From the NCBI GenBank assembly GCA_038231395.1, contig JBBRLL010000001.1:90692-154691 (forward strand): a DNA stretch of 64,000 nt. The letters are read 5' to 3'. The position numbers and the translations under genes were made by a program. The first letter of the stretch is position 1. Each line of letters opens with the position of its first letter. The stretch comes from Stagnihabitans sp038231395. GTDB taxonomy: Bacteria; Pseudomonadota; Alphaproteobacteria; Rhodobacterales; Rhodobacteraceae. The notes beneath the pieces are model-generated. The model was not told where the DNA came from and made no database searches. It saw only the letters and a list, made by a program, of their open reading frames with translations. Shown piece after piece: positions 42,956 through 52,400 of this stretch.

Positions 42956-44614
42956 ATGTCACATCGCCGAATCCTTTCGCTGTGGTTTCCCCGTCTGGCC
43001 GCCGAACGCGCGCTGCGTCGGCGCCGCGATGTGCTGCCCCTGCCCTTTGCGATTGTGGCTGACCAGAACGGCGCGCAGATCCTGACCTCGCTGAACGGGG
43101 AGGCTGAGGCGGCAGGTCTGCGCCCCGGTCAACCCTTGCGCGATGCCTCTGCCATGTGTCCGGGCCTTTTGACCCGGGCTGCCGATCCACTGGCCGAGGC
43201 CGCTTTTCTGACCATCCTGCGCCGTTGGGCGGGCAAGTTCAGCCCCTGGGTCGCCGAGGAACCGCCCGCCGCCCTGGTGATCGACCTGACCGGCTGCGCC
43301 CATCTGTTTGGCGGCGAGGTGGCTTTGCTGGCGCAGGTCGAACAGGATTGCGCCGACCTTGGCCTGACCCTGCGCGCCGGGGTGGCTGATACGCGCGGCG
43401 CTGCCTGGGCCTTGGCGCGCTATTCCGGCAGGCTGGCCGCCCCCCTGCGCAACGGCGATGCGATTGATCAGGAGGCGCGTGCCACCCGCTCTCGCGCCGT
43501 CAAACGCCGGGGGTGGGAGAAGGGCGGCGCGGCCCCCGCAACCCTCTCCGCCGCCGCCCCGCAAGGCCTGATCGCCCCGCCCGGCCAGATGCGGCGGATG
43601 TTGGGCGATCTGCCCTTGCCCGCTCTGCGCCTGTCCGCCGAGGCGATTGACGGGTTGAACCGCCTTGGTCTGCGCCGGGTGCGCGACATCATGGACCTGC
43701 CGCGTGCCGCCCTCGCCCGGCGCTTCGGCACCGACACCCTGCGCCGTCTGGATCAGGCCTTGGGGTTGGAGCCGGAGCCGGTGGCCCCGGCCCGCGCGCC
43801 TTTGCACTTTGCCACCCGCCTGACCTTCCCCGACCCGATTGGCCTGACCGATGACATCATCGCAGGCCTTGACCGCATCCTGCCCCCGCTTTGCGACAAG
43901 CTCCGCGCCAGTGCCCGCGGCGCCCGTCGCCTGCGGCTGGAGGCGTACCGCAGCGACAACCGCGTCGAACGGCTGGACATCGGCCTCGCCCGTCCCGCCG
44001 ACCGCCCCGACATGATCCGCCCGCTGATCCTGTTGAAACTGGACGCCATCGACCCGGGTTTCGGCATTGATTGCCTGCGGCTGGAGGCGCTGGAGACCGA
44101 ACCCCTGCATGCGGCCCAACACTCCGGCCATGGCGAGGCTTCTGCCGCAGCCGCAGCCCGCCAAAGTGCCGATCATGCGCTGGCCGATCTGATCAGCAAG
44201 CTGGGCACAAGATTGGGAACCGAGGCTGTCACCCGCCTGCACCCCGGTGAAAGCCATATCCCGGAAAAGGCCGCACAGACCCTCGCCGCCGCATGGTCAG
44301 AGCCGCACCCGGCACCCTGGCCCACCGCCCGTGCGCCGCGTCCGCTGACCCTGTTCCACCCTGAACCGGTCACCGCCCCCGAAGACCCGACCCCGCCCGC
44401 CCATTTCCGCTGGCGCAGGCGCGATCTGGTGACGCGGGTTGCCGCAGGCCCCGAACGCATCGCCCCGGAATGGTGGCTGGATGACCCTGACTGGCGCTCT
44501 GGCCCGCGCGACTATTGGCGGGTGGAGGTGGAGGGGGGCGAGCGTCTGTGGCTTTTTTACGCCCATGGCGGCGAGATGTCCGGCGGCTGGTATTGCCATG
44601 GCCTGTTTGCCTGA
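42956..44614 (+). CDS. imuB: Y-family polymerase-like mutagenesis protein ImuB
   Basis: A 552-aa ImuB: a Y-family DNA polymerase relative that lacks polymerase activity and links DnaE2 to the beta clamp in SOS mutagenesis. FPRLAAERALRRR at the N-terminus, the VIDLTGCAHLFGGE palm segment and the helix-hairpin-helix region (GLNRLGLRRVRDIMDLPRAALARRFG, about 224-249) match. I chose the ATG at 42956; a GTG at 42932 would lie inside the LexA box. ImuA is not adjacent, and dnaE2 is 4.8 kb downstream rather than next to it. Confidence 0.92.
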   Translation: MSHRRILSLWFPRLAAERALRRRRDVLPLPFAIVADQNGAQILTSLNGEAEAAGLRPGQPLRDASAMCPGLLTRAADPLAEAAFLTILRRWAGKFSPWVAEEPPAALVIDLTGCAHLFGGEVALLAQVEQDCADLGLTLRAGVADTRGAAWALARYSGRLAAPLRNGDAIDQEARATRSRAVKRRGWEKGGAAPATLSAAAPQGLIAPPGQMRRMLGDLPLPALRLSAEAIDGLNRLGLRRVRDIMDLPRAALARRFGTDTLRRLDQALGLEPEPVAPARAPLHFATRLTFPDPIGLTDDIIAGLDRILPPLCDKLRASARGARRLRLEAYRSDNRVERLDIGLARPADRPDMIRPLILLKLDAIDPGFGIDCLRLEALETEPLHAAQHSGHGEASAAAAARQSADHALADLISKLGTRLGTEAVTRLHPGESHIPEKAAQTLAAAWSEPHPAPWPTARAPRPLTLFHPEPVTAPEDPTPPAHFRWRRRDLVTRVAAGPERIAPEWWLDDPDWRSGPRDYWRVEVEGGERLWLFYAHGGEMSGGWYCHGLFA

Positions 44615-44637
44615 TGGCTTTGGGGATGAAACGTCGA

Positions 44638-44672
44638 AGCCTGCGACGGGAATATTCTGGAACCGATGCAGG
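44638..44672 (+). repeat. Short dispersed intergenic motif, copy 2
   Basis: CCTGCGACGGGAATAT followed by TCTGGAACCGATG, resembling CCTCCGACGGGGATAT TTGGGCCAAAGTG at 33270-33297. Both lie just after a plus-strand gene (imuB and alkB). Short intergenic elements of this form are frequent in Rhodobacterales as I recall them; role unknown. Confidence 0.5.
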
Positions 44673-44812
44673 GAAAGACGCGCCTTCCGTTTCATAAGTT
44701 CATCCATGTCCCCCATCGGCCCAAAGCCGCGCGGCATAACGCGGCGCGAGCATGCGCAGCGCGGGCAAGCGGAGCGTAGCTCACCCGAGGTTTTGCGGCG
44801 CGAACTATCCTG

Positions 44813-46048
44813 TCAGGGCAGGCGGTTCAGCACGTCCAGACTGGCATAACCATCCGGCACCACCCCGACCGAGGTCTGAAACGCACGGATCGCGGTTTGG
44901 GTCAGCGGCCCGATCCGGCCATCCGCCCCGCCTGCATCAAAGCCCGCAGCCGTCAGGCGGTGTTGCAACACGGACCGCTCCTCCAGCGTCAGGGCGCGCA
45001 GATCGCGGGGCCAGGTGGCGTGAATGGCAGCCCCTCCCATGATGCGGTCGCCCAAATGCCCCACCGCAATCACATAGGCGTCGGCGGGGTTGTAATGTTC
45101 GATCACATGAAAGTTCGGGCAGATCAGAAAGGCAGCACCCCGCACACCCGCAGGCAACAGAACCGAGGCGGGGCCGCAGTCCGGCAGCGTGCCGCCTCCC
45201 GCCCGCACCACACCCATCGCCTGCCATTCGGCAGCGGAGTGATGGATTTTCTCACCCGACAGCCGGTAATCGAACTCTTTGGGCAAGGTGATTTCCACCC
45301 CCCAAGGCTCGCCTTTCCGCCAACCCCAGCGGGCCAGAAACGCGGCGGTAGAGGCCAGCGCGTCACCGGGATCATCGCTCCAGATATCGCGCTTGCCATC
45401 GCCGTCAAAATCGACCGCCAATGCCGCGTAACTGGAGGGCATGAACTGCGTATGCCCCATCGCCCCGGCCCAACTGCCCTTCATTGCGGACAGGGTGACA
45501 TCGCCGTCCTGAAGGATGCGCAGCGCCGCAAGCAACTCCCGCTCAAAAAACGCGCTGCGCCGGGTGGAAGATGCCAGGGTGACCAAAGCGGCCACCGTCG
45601 GAATATCACCGCGCACCACGCCGTAGCTGCTTTCCAAGCCCCAGATCGCCAGCAGAACCTGCGCATCGACGCCATATTTCGCCTCGATCCCGCGCAGCAG
45701 ACGGGCGCGTTTTTTCAGCGCCGCTTGCCCCGCCACGATGCGATCCTGCGACACCGCCTTATCCAGATAGTCCCAGATGGTGCGGGTGAATTCGGTCTGG
45801 TTGCGGTCTTTTTCAACCACATCGGGATGCAACACCACCCCGGTCAAGGCCAAATTCAGCGTCGCCTCAGTGATCCCGGCAGCCATGGCCCGGGGCCGGA
45901 ACGCTGCAATCCACGCCGTCACATCGCCAGTTGCCACCGAAATCTCCTGCCTGCCATGCAACGGGGTCCGGGTTGGCGGCTCGGCCAGCGTCGGGCAGCC
46001 CCACAAAAGGGCACCCAACGCCAGACCTGTCCCAAACCCGTGACCCAT
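44813..46048 (-). CDS. Lytic murein transglycosylase with peptidoglycan-binding domain, second copy
   Basis: A 411-aa MltB-type transglycosylase. Signal peptide about 1-21 (ending LAEPP). The catalytic Glu sits in AIWGLESSYGVVRG (near 137); GAMGHTQFMPSSY and DFDGDGKRDIW are family motifs. A PGB_1 domain ends the protein (LQHRLTAAGFDAGGADGRIG, about 355-374). Same architecture as the enzyme at 9581-10744, so it is a paralogue. Convergent with imuB. Confidence 0.93.
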   Translation of the reverse strand: MGHGFGTGLALGALLWGCPTLAEPPTRTPLHGRQEISVATGDVTAWIAAFRPRAMAAGITEATLNLALTGVVLHPDVVEKDRNQTEFTRTIWDYLDKAVSQDRIVAGQAALKKRARLLRGIEAKYGVDAQVLLAIWGLESSYGVVRGDIPTVAALVTLASSTRRSAFFERELLAALRILQDGDVTLSAMKGSWAGAMGHTQFMPSSYAALAVDFDGDGKRDIWSDDPGDALASTAAFLARWGWRKGEPWGVEITLPKEFDYRLSGEKIHHSAAEWQAMGVVRAGGGTLPDCGPASVLLPAGVRGAAFLICPNFHVIEHYNPADAYVIAVGHLGDRIMGGAAIHATWPRDLRALTLEERSVLQHRLTAAGFDAGGADGRIGPLTQTAIRAFQTSVGVVPDGYASLDVLNRLP

Positions 46049-46087
46049 GCGGCCCTTGTGGCAAAGGCCGCGCGGCGGCACAAGCGG

Positions 46088-46450
46088 TCAGGCCACCCGC
46101 CGAACTTCTGACCGCACCTCTGGCCGAACTTCGGGCCGCACCTCTGGCCGGGAGTCGCGCAGCAGCGAGAGGATTTCGGTGTTCTGCCGCTCCAGCCGGT
46201 GCAGGTGGTCTTGCAACTCCGCAATCGTCCGGTTGCCGGTGTTTTGCAGCAGGAACACCATGAGGAAGGTGGTGATCGTGGTGCCGGTGTTGATCACCAG
46301 TTGCCAGGTGTCGGAATAGCCGAACAACGGCCCGCTTACAGCCCAAAGCACCACGACGGCCAAGGCCGCCATAAAGGCCAAGGGGCGGCCAAGGGCCACG
46401 GAAATCCACTCCGCAAGCACTTCGAAGCGGCTTTTGATGAAAGCTTTCAT
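46088..46450 (-). CDS. Low-affinity iron permease-like membrane protein with C-terminal repeat
   Basis: A 120-aa relative of the low-affinity iron permease family. Two helices (about 26-44 and 54-72) flank SGPLFGYSDTWQLVINTGTTI, the family hallmark, then a coiled coil (NRTIAELQDHLHRLERQN). The C-terminus is RPEV-RPEV-RPEV-RSEV, from four 12-bp units. GGAGAG precedes the ATG by 5 nt. Transport of iron by such proteins is not established; small size suggests an accessory role. Confidence 0.82.
   Translation of the reverse strand: MKAFIKSRFEVLAEWISVALGRPLAFMAALAVVVLWAVSGPLFGYSDTWQLVINTGTTITTFLMVFLLQNTGNRTIAELQDHLHRLERQNTEILSLLRDSRPEVRPEVRPEVRSEVRRVA
46101..46148 (-). repeat. In-frame tandem repeat, 4 x 12 bp
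   Basis: Four 12-bp units (46101-46112, 46113-46124, 46125-46136, 46137-46148) with alternating sequence (CGCACCTCTGGC twice, CGAACTTCKGRC twice) encode four Arg-x-Glu-Val tetrapeptides at the C-terminus of the iron-permease-like protein. Confidence 0.85.
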
Positions 46451-46629
46451 TTGTCTCTCCTTGCGACCGGCCATCGAGGGCGGTCGAGGAGAACCCCTCA
46501 ACGCCCTGACGGCACGGTCAATCGACTGAGGGTGGGCATGAGGATCAAGTCCATGGGTGACGCGGACTCTCGGTCCGCCCCTGTGCCATAGCCTGTGCCA
46601 CCGCGTCGGGCAAGTCAGTTTTCAAACCC

Positions 46630-48876
46630 TCACCGTGGTTTGCGGGTGACCTTGCGTTTGATCGCATCGCGCTTGGCTTTGAAGCCCACCGGTTTGCGCG
46701 GCATATAGCGCCCACCTTTGGCAGGCGGCGATTTGAACCCGGAACCCTCAATCGACAACAGATCCAGCGTCAGGCCGCCGGTCACCGGCGTCGCTTCGGC
46801 CAGACGGACCAGCACGCGCTGGCCAAGGCCAATCACCTGACCGCTGTCCGATCCGGTCAGGGTCTGGGTCGCCTCGTCGTAATGGTAGAACTCCCGCCCG
46901 ATGGAGCGGATCGGCACCAGACCATCGGCCCCGGTCTCGTCCAGCTTCACGAACAGACCGAACTTCTGCACGCCGGATATGCGGCCGGGAAATTCCGCAC
47001 CGACCCGATCTGACAGATAGGCGGCAAGGTAGCGGTCGGTCGTATCGCGTTCAGCAGCCATCGACCGGCGCTCGGTGTCGGAAATCAGCTTTCCCGTCTC
47101 CGCCAGGTTTTCCATGTCCCAAGGCGACAGCCCGTCATTGCCCCAGCCATGTGCCGCAATCAGCGCCCGGTGGACGATCAGGTCAGAATAGCGCCGGATC
47201 GGCGAGGTGAAGTGGGCATAATTGCGCAAAGCCAGCCCGAAGTGGCCAAAGTTGTCCGGTGAATAATAGGCCTGCGTCATCGACCGCAGGGTCGAGATGT
47301 TCATCAGTTCGGCAAACTCGGAACCCTCGGCCTGTGACAGTAGCCGGTTCAGATGCGCGGTTTTCAGGACCTGACCCTTGGCAAGCGTGAAACCCGACGC
47401 CTCTGCCACCTCACGCAAGGACTCCAGCTTTTGCGGGCTGGGTTCTTCGTGAACGCGAAACAGCAGCGGGCGTTTCAGGCGGATCAGTTCCTCGGCGGCG
47501 GCGACGTTGGCCAGCACCATGAATTCCTCGATCAACCGGTGCGCGTCAAAGCGTTCGGCATAAGAGACGGAGGACACCTTGCCATCCGCCCCCAGCACAA
47601 TCTTGCGCTCTGGCAGGTCCAGTTCCAGCGGCTGGCGGGCGGTGCGGGCGCGTTTCAGCGCCTCATAGGCCCCGTAAAGCGGATGGATCATGTCCAACAG
47701 GGGCGCTGTCACAGCATCCGGCGCACCCTCCCGCGCGGCCTGCACCTGCGCGTAAGACAAAGCCCCTTTGGACCGCATCAGCCCCCGGCTAAAGGCATGC
47801 CGCAACTTCTGGCCCTGCGCGTCAATCACCATCCGCACCGCCAGACAGGCGCGGTCAACATGGCTGTGCAGGCTGCACAAATCGCCCGACAGCACATCCG
47901 GCAGCATCGGCACGACGCGGTCGGGAAAATAGCTGGAGTTGCCGCGTTTTCTGGCCTCACGGTCCAGCGCAGAGTTGGGCGTCACGTAATGGGCGACATC
48001 GGCAATCGCCACCCACAAGACAAAGCCACCAACATTGGCGGGGTCGGTGTCAGGCTCCGCGCACACCGCATCGTCGCGGTCACGGGCATCGGGCGGGTCG
48101 ATGGTCAACAGGTTCAGGTCGCGCAGATCGTCACGCTTGCCCATCGGGGCTGCCACACAGCGGTCAGCCTCTGCCACCACCGCATCGGGGAAAGCGTCAG
48201 GGATCCCGTGCTGGTGGATCGCAATCAGCGAAACGGCCCGAGGCCCCGAGGGGTCACTCAGCCGCGCGGTGATGCGGGCATGCGGCAGGCCCATCTGACG
48301 CTTGCCCACCAGCTCCGCCTCAACCAACTCGCCATCGCGCGCATCAAGTGTGGCATCGCGGGCCACCCGCCATTCCTTGTCAGCGCCCTTGTCGATGGGC
48401 ATGATCCGCCCGCCCTCGGCCCCGATCCGGAAGATGCCCAGAACCTTGGCAGGGTTGCCCCCCAAAGCCCGGATCAGCCGCGCCTCATAGCCGTGATCCT
48501 CGGCCTCCACTTTGGTCAGCCGCGCCAGAATGCGGCTGCCGGCTCCCAAGGCCGGATCGCCCTTCTGGGCCATGATCAGGATGCGCGGGCCATCGGTCGG
48601 CACCCCGGCTTCCAATGGCATGGCGAACAGATCGCCGTTGCCATCCGGCGCCAGAACCTCCAGCACAGCCACCGGCGGCAAAGCGCCCGCGTCGTGATAG
48701 CGGTGGGCGGTGCGGGTCACCGCGCCCTCCTCCTCCAGCTCTTTCAACAAGCGCTTGAGGTCGATGCGGGCATCCCCCTTGATCCCGAAGGCGCGGGCAA
48801 TGTCGCGCTTGGCCAAAAGGGTCGGGTTGTCAGCGATCCACTGGCGGATCTGGTCTTTGGTCGGAATGGCGTTCAT
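46630..48876 (-). CDS. rnr: Ribonuclease R
   Basis: A 748-aa RNase II-superfamily 3'-5' exoribonuclease that degrades structured RNA. An N-terminal helix-turn-helix-like and cold-shock part is followed by the RNB catalytic core: DPPDARDRDDAV (about 257-268, metal Asps), the GNSSYFPDRVVPMLP block, LRNYAHFTSPIRRYSDLIVHR and a C-terminal S1 domain with a basic Lys/Arg tail. Start set at Met 48876 by family alignment. Divergent from dnaE2 across a 564-bp gap. Confidence 0.95.
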   Translation of the reverse strand: MNAIPTKDQIRQWIADNPTLLAKRDIARAFGIKGDARIDLKRLLKELEEEGAVTRTAHRYHDAGALPPVAVLEVLAPDGNGDLFAMPLEAGVPTDGPRILIMAQKGDPALGAGSRILARLTKVEAEDHGYEARLIRALGGNPAKVLGIFRIGAEGGRIMPIDKGADKEWRVARDATLDARDGELVEAELVGKRQMGLPHARITARLSDPSGPRAVSLIAIHQHGIPDAFPDAVVAEADRCVAAPMGKRDDLRDLNLLTIDPPDARDRDDAVCAEPDTDPANVGGFVLWVAIADVAHYVTPNSALDREARKRGNSSYFPDRVVPMLPDVLSGDLCSLHSHVDRACLAVRMVIDAQGQKLRHAFSRGLMRSKGALSYAQVQAAREGAPDAVTAPLLDMIHPLYGAYEALKRARTARQPLELDLPERKIVLGADGKVSSVSYAERFDAHRLIEEFMVLANVAAAEELIRLKRPLLFRVHEEPSPQKLESLREVAEASGFTLAKGQVLKTAHLNRLLSQAEGSEFAELMNISTLRSMTQAYYSPDNFGHFGLALRNYAHFTSPIRRYSDLIVHRALIAAHGWGNDGLSPWDMENLAETGKLISDTERRSMAAERDTTDRYLAAYLSDRVGAEFPGRISGVQKFGLFVKLDETGADGLVPIRSIGREFYHYDEATQTLTGSDSGQVIGLGQRVLVRLAEATPVTGGLTLDLLSIEGSGFKSPPAKGGRYMPRKPVGFKAKRDAIKRKVTRKPR

Positions 48877-49276
48877 GCCCCGCCCGTAGCACAGGCAGGG
48901 CTTCACCGAAAGACGTCAGATCAGGCGGGCAGGACTGCCGGCATGGCGCCGCATCCCGCGGCCGCCCTGAAAGGCTTCGGAAACGAGGTGGCCCCGGCCT
49001 TGGGCAAACCCATCTTGCAATGGGTTTGGCATCGTCTTTCCTTTGCACTTTCTCAAGCACTTCACGAAAGATCTTCACCGTGTGAACCCCTTCAGTGTCG
49101 GGTGCAGAACCCGGTGTTGAACGTGCATTCTGTGTCCCGGCGCTTGGCTCTGTTCACGGCCTCGGTCTGGGGCCCCTGTTCGTGCCTCCGATGCGTGCCT
49201 CCTGCTTGGCCTCGGCGCTTGGCCTCAGCGCTTGGCCCTGTGCTCGAATCCAAGCTCGGACCCACGCTCAGAGACC

Positions 49277-49367
49277 GTGTTTGGCGCCGGTGTTTGGTCC
49301 TGGTGTTTGGTCCTGGTGTTTGGCGCCGGTGTTTGGTCCCGGTGTTTGGTCCCGGTGTTTGGTCCCG
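49277..49367 (+). repeat. 13-bp tandem repeat, 7 units
   Basis: Seven contiguous 13-bp units: two GTGTTTGGCGCCG, two GTGTTTGGTCCTG and three GTGTTTGGTCCCG, order alternating. The array is noncoding, 50 bp upstream of the LexA box of dnaE2. Near-identity of the last three suggests recent expansion. Confidence 0.92.
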
Positions 49368-49416
49368 GTGCCGGGGGTGCGACTCACTGGCGGTGACGGC
49401 GGTGCTGCGCTACACT

Positions 49417-49431
49417 GTTCTCTTATTGTTC
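49417..49431 (+). promoter_or_regulatory. LexA (SOS) box of dnaE2
   Basis: GTTC-TCTTATT-GTTC matches the alphaproteobacterial LexA operator exactly. The dnaE2 ATG is 9 bp downstream with no Shine-Dalgarno between, mirroring the imuB arrangement. Confidence 0.9.
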
Positions 49432-49440
49432 CGGATCGCC

Positions 49441-52400
49441 ATGCCCTTCACCGAACTCAGCGCCATGTCGAACTTCACCTTTCTCACCGGGGCCTCCCAC
49501 CCGGAGGAGTATGTGATGCGCTGCGCCGAACTGGGGTTTGACGCGGTTGCCGTGGCCGATGTGAACTCGGTCGCGGGCATCGTGCGTGCCCATACCAAAG
49601 CGCGCGAGATGGCGCGGGACACCGGGTCTGGCTGTGGTCCTCAAGTCCGGCTTATTCCGGCGGCGCGGATCGTGCTGCAGGACGGTTTCACCCTGACCGC
49701 CCTGCCACAGGACCGCGCCGGATGGGGCCGCCTGTGCCGCCTGTTGACCGAGGGGCGTCGCCGCGCACCCAAGGGCGACTGTCACCTGACCCTGCAGGAT
49801 GTGCTCGACTGGGGTGAGGGTCTGGCCCTGCTGCTGCACCCCGCCCCCGCAAGCACAGACCGTCCGCAACCGGGGCTTCAGCAACCAGCCCTTCCGCAAC
49901 CGGCCCTTCTGCAACCAGCCCTTCCGCAACCGGGGCCACATTCCCCAAATCTTGCCCACCCAGACCTTCTTAAACGGGGCCTTCTTAAACGGGGCCTTCT
50001 TAAACGGGACCTTCCGAAACAGGACCGCCCGCAACCGGACCACGCGCGCTCGGACCACCTGCGCTCCGACCTTCCTTACCGGGGCAACCTCCAGCCCGAG
50101 TTTCGGCAACCTGACCACCCTCACCCAAACCACCCTCACCCAAACCACCCGCACCCCAACAACCCGCACCCAGACCTCCCGCACCAACGCCAGCCGCCAG
50201 AGACGGTGACGCAGGCGGCCCGGCCCCGGGGCGGCGCGGGCGCTTGGGTGACGCAGGCTTTGCGGTTGACGCGCCGCTTTCCCGACACCTGCCACCTGTT
50301 GATGGCGCCGGGATATGATGGTCAGGACGGCCCGCGCTTCGCCCGCCTGACCGCCCTCGCCCGCCACCTCAATATCTCCACCGTCGCCTCGGCCCTGCCC
50401 TTCATGCACCACGGCGCGCGGCGCAAGCTGGCGGATGTGCTGTGCGCCATCCGGCTTGGCAAACGGATCGATGCCCTTGGCCTTGACGCCGCCCCGCATG
50501 GCGAACACCGCCTGCGCTCCACCCCCGAAATGCTCCGCCTGTTTGTGGGCTTCGAGGATGCCGTCCACCGCGCAGGCGCCCTTGCCGCCACCCTGCGCTT
50601 TTCCCTCGATGAACTGCGCTACGAATACCCGTCAGAGGTTTCGAACGGCGAAACCCCCGCCGCCCGCCTGTGCCGTCTGGCCGAGGCGGGTCTGAACTGG
50701 CGCTATCCCGCAGGCCCGCCCGACAAGGCCCGCGCCCAGATGGCCCATGAACTCGCCCTGATCGCCAAGCTGAAGTACGAGCCGTATTTCCTCACCGTCC
50801 ATGACATCGTGGCCTTCGCCCGCGAACGCGGCATCCTGTGCCAGGGCCGGGGGTCCGCCGCCAACTCCATCACCTGCTTTGCGCTTGGCGTCACCTCCGT
50901 CAGCCCCGAAATCGGCACCATGGTCTTTGAACGCTTCATCTCCGAAGCCCGCAACGAACCGCCCGACATCGACGTGGATTTCGAACATGAACGGCGCGAG
51001 GAGGTTATTCAGCACATCTATGCCCGCTATGGCCGCCACCGTGCGGGCCTGTGCGCCACGGTCATCCACTACCGCGGCAAGCGCGCCGTGCGCGAGGTGG
51101 GCCGCGCGATGGGCCTGACCGAGGATACGCTGTCAGCCATGTCCAGCCAGATCTGGGGCTTTGGCTCCTCCAAAACCATGAACGAACAACGGCTTGCCGA
51201 GATCGGGTTAGACCCGACCGACCGCCGCCTGCAACTGACCCTCTCCCTCATCGAGGAAATCCAGGGCTTCCCCCGCCACCTCAGCCAACATGTCGGCGGC
51301 TTTATCATCACCGAGGGCCGCTTGGACGAGTTGGTCCCCATTGAGAATGCGACGATGGAGGACCGCACTGTCATCTGCTGGGACAAGGACGATATCGACA
51401 CCCTCGGCATCCTGAAGGTGGATATTCTGGCGCTCGGCATGCTGTCTTGCATCCGCAAGGCCTTCAATCTGTTGGAAAAACACCACCACACCCGCTATTC
51501 CTTGGCCACCTTGCCGCCCGAAGATCCGCAGGTTTACGAGATGCTGTGTCAGGCGGACAGTCTGGGCGTCTTTCAGGTTGAAAGCCGGGCGCAGATGAAC
51601 TTCCTGCCCCGGATGCGGCCGCGCAACTTCTACGATCTGGTCATTCAGGTCGCCATCATCCGCCCCGGCCCCATTCAGGGTGATATGGTCCACCCCTATC
51701 TGCGCCGCAGGAACGGGCAAGAGATTGTCACCTTCCCCTCCGACGCGCTTGGCCGCGTGCTGGGTAAAACCCTAGGCGTGCCGCTGTTTCAGGAACAGGC
51801 CATGCAGATCGCCATCATCGGCGCGGGCTTCACCCCAACCGAGGCGGACCGCCTCCGCCGCTCCCTCGCCACCTTCAAGAAGCATGGCAGCGTCTCTGAA
51901 TTCCACGACCGCTTTATGGACGGCATGGCCGCCAACGGCTATGACGCCGAGTTTGCCGCCCGCTGCTTTGCCCAGATCGAGGGGTTTGGCTCCTACGGCT
52001 TTCCCGAAAGCCACGCCGCCAGCTTTGCCTTGCTGGTCTATGCCTCTGCCTGGATCAAGATGCACCATCCCGGCATCTTCGCCTGCGCCCTGCTGAACGC
52101 GCAACCGATGGGATTCTATGCCCCGGCCCAGATCGTCCGGGATGCCCGCGAACATGGCGTGGTGGTCCTGCCACCCTCGATCAACGCCAGCCATTGGGAC
52201 AACGTGATGGAAGAGGGGGAAAGCGGTCTGGCGCTGCGGCTTGGCTTTCGCCAGATCACCGGACTGGCCGAGGAGGAGGCGTTGTGGATCGTCGCCGCCC
52301 GTGGCAACGGCTATCCGGCGGTGCAGGATGTCTGGCGCCGCGCCGGCGTTTCGCCTGCCACCGTCACGCGGTTGGCCGAGGCGGATGTGTTTGCGCCGCT

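Larger units (their letters stand above)
48877..49440. other. 564-bp intergenic region with tandem arrays and SOS promoter
   Basis: No convincing gene. The dnaE2-proximal half contains degenerate repeats of a 13-bp CGCTTGGCCTCAG-type unit at about 49203-49240, a regular 13-bp array at 49277-49367, and the LexA box at 49417-49431. The rnr-proximal half holds the rnr promoter region; no clear -10/-35 was identified. Confidence 0.6.

Noticed and set aside
42959..44257. 432-codon minus-strand frame opposite imuB
   Set aside because: Low-complexity antisense shadow; imuB has homology and a LexA box.
49277..49367. 13-bp array considered as a CRISPR-like array
   Set aside because: Units are contiguous without spacers and far shorter than CRISPR repeats; no cas genes in the window.
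49423..50568. Minus-strand frame with repeated RVVWVRVV and FKKAPFKKA motifs opposite dnaE2
   Set aside because: It is the reverse translation of the 15-bp array; no ribosome site, and dnaE2 is clearly coding on the other strand.
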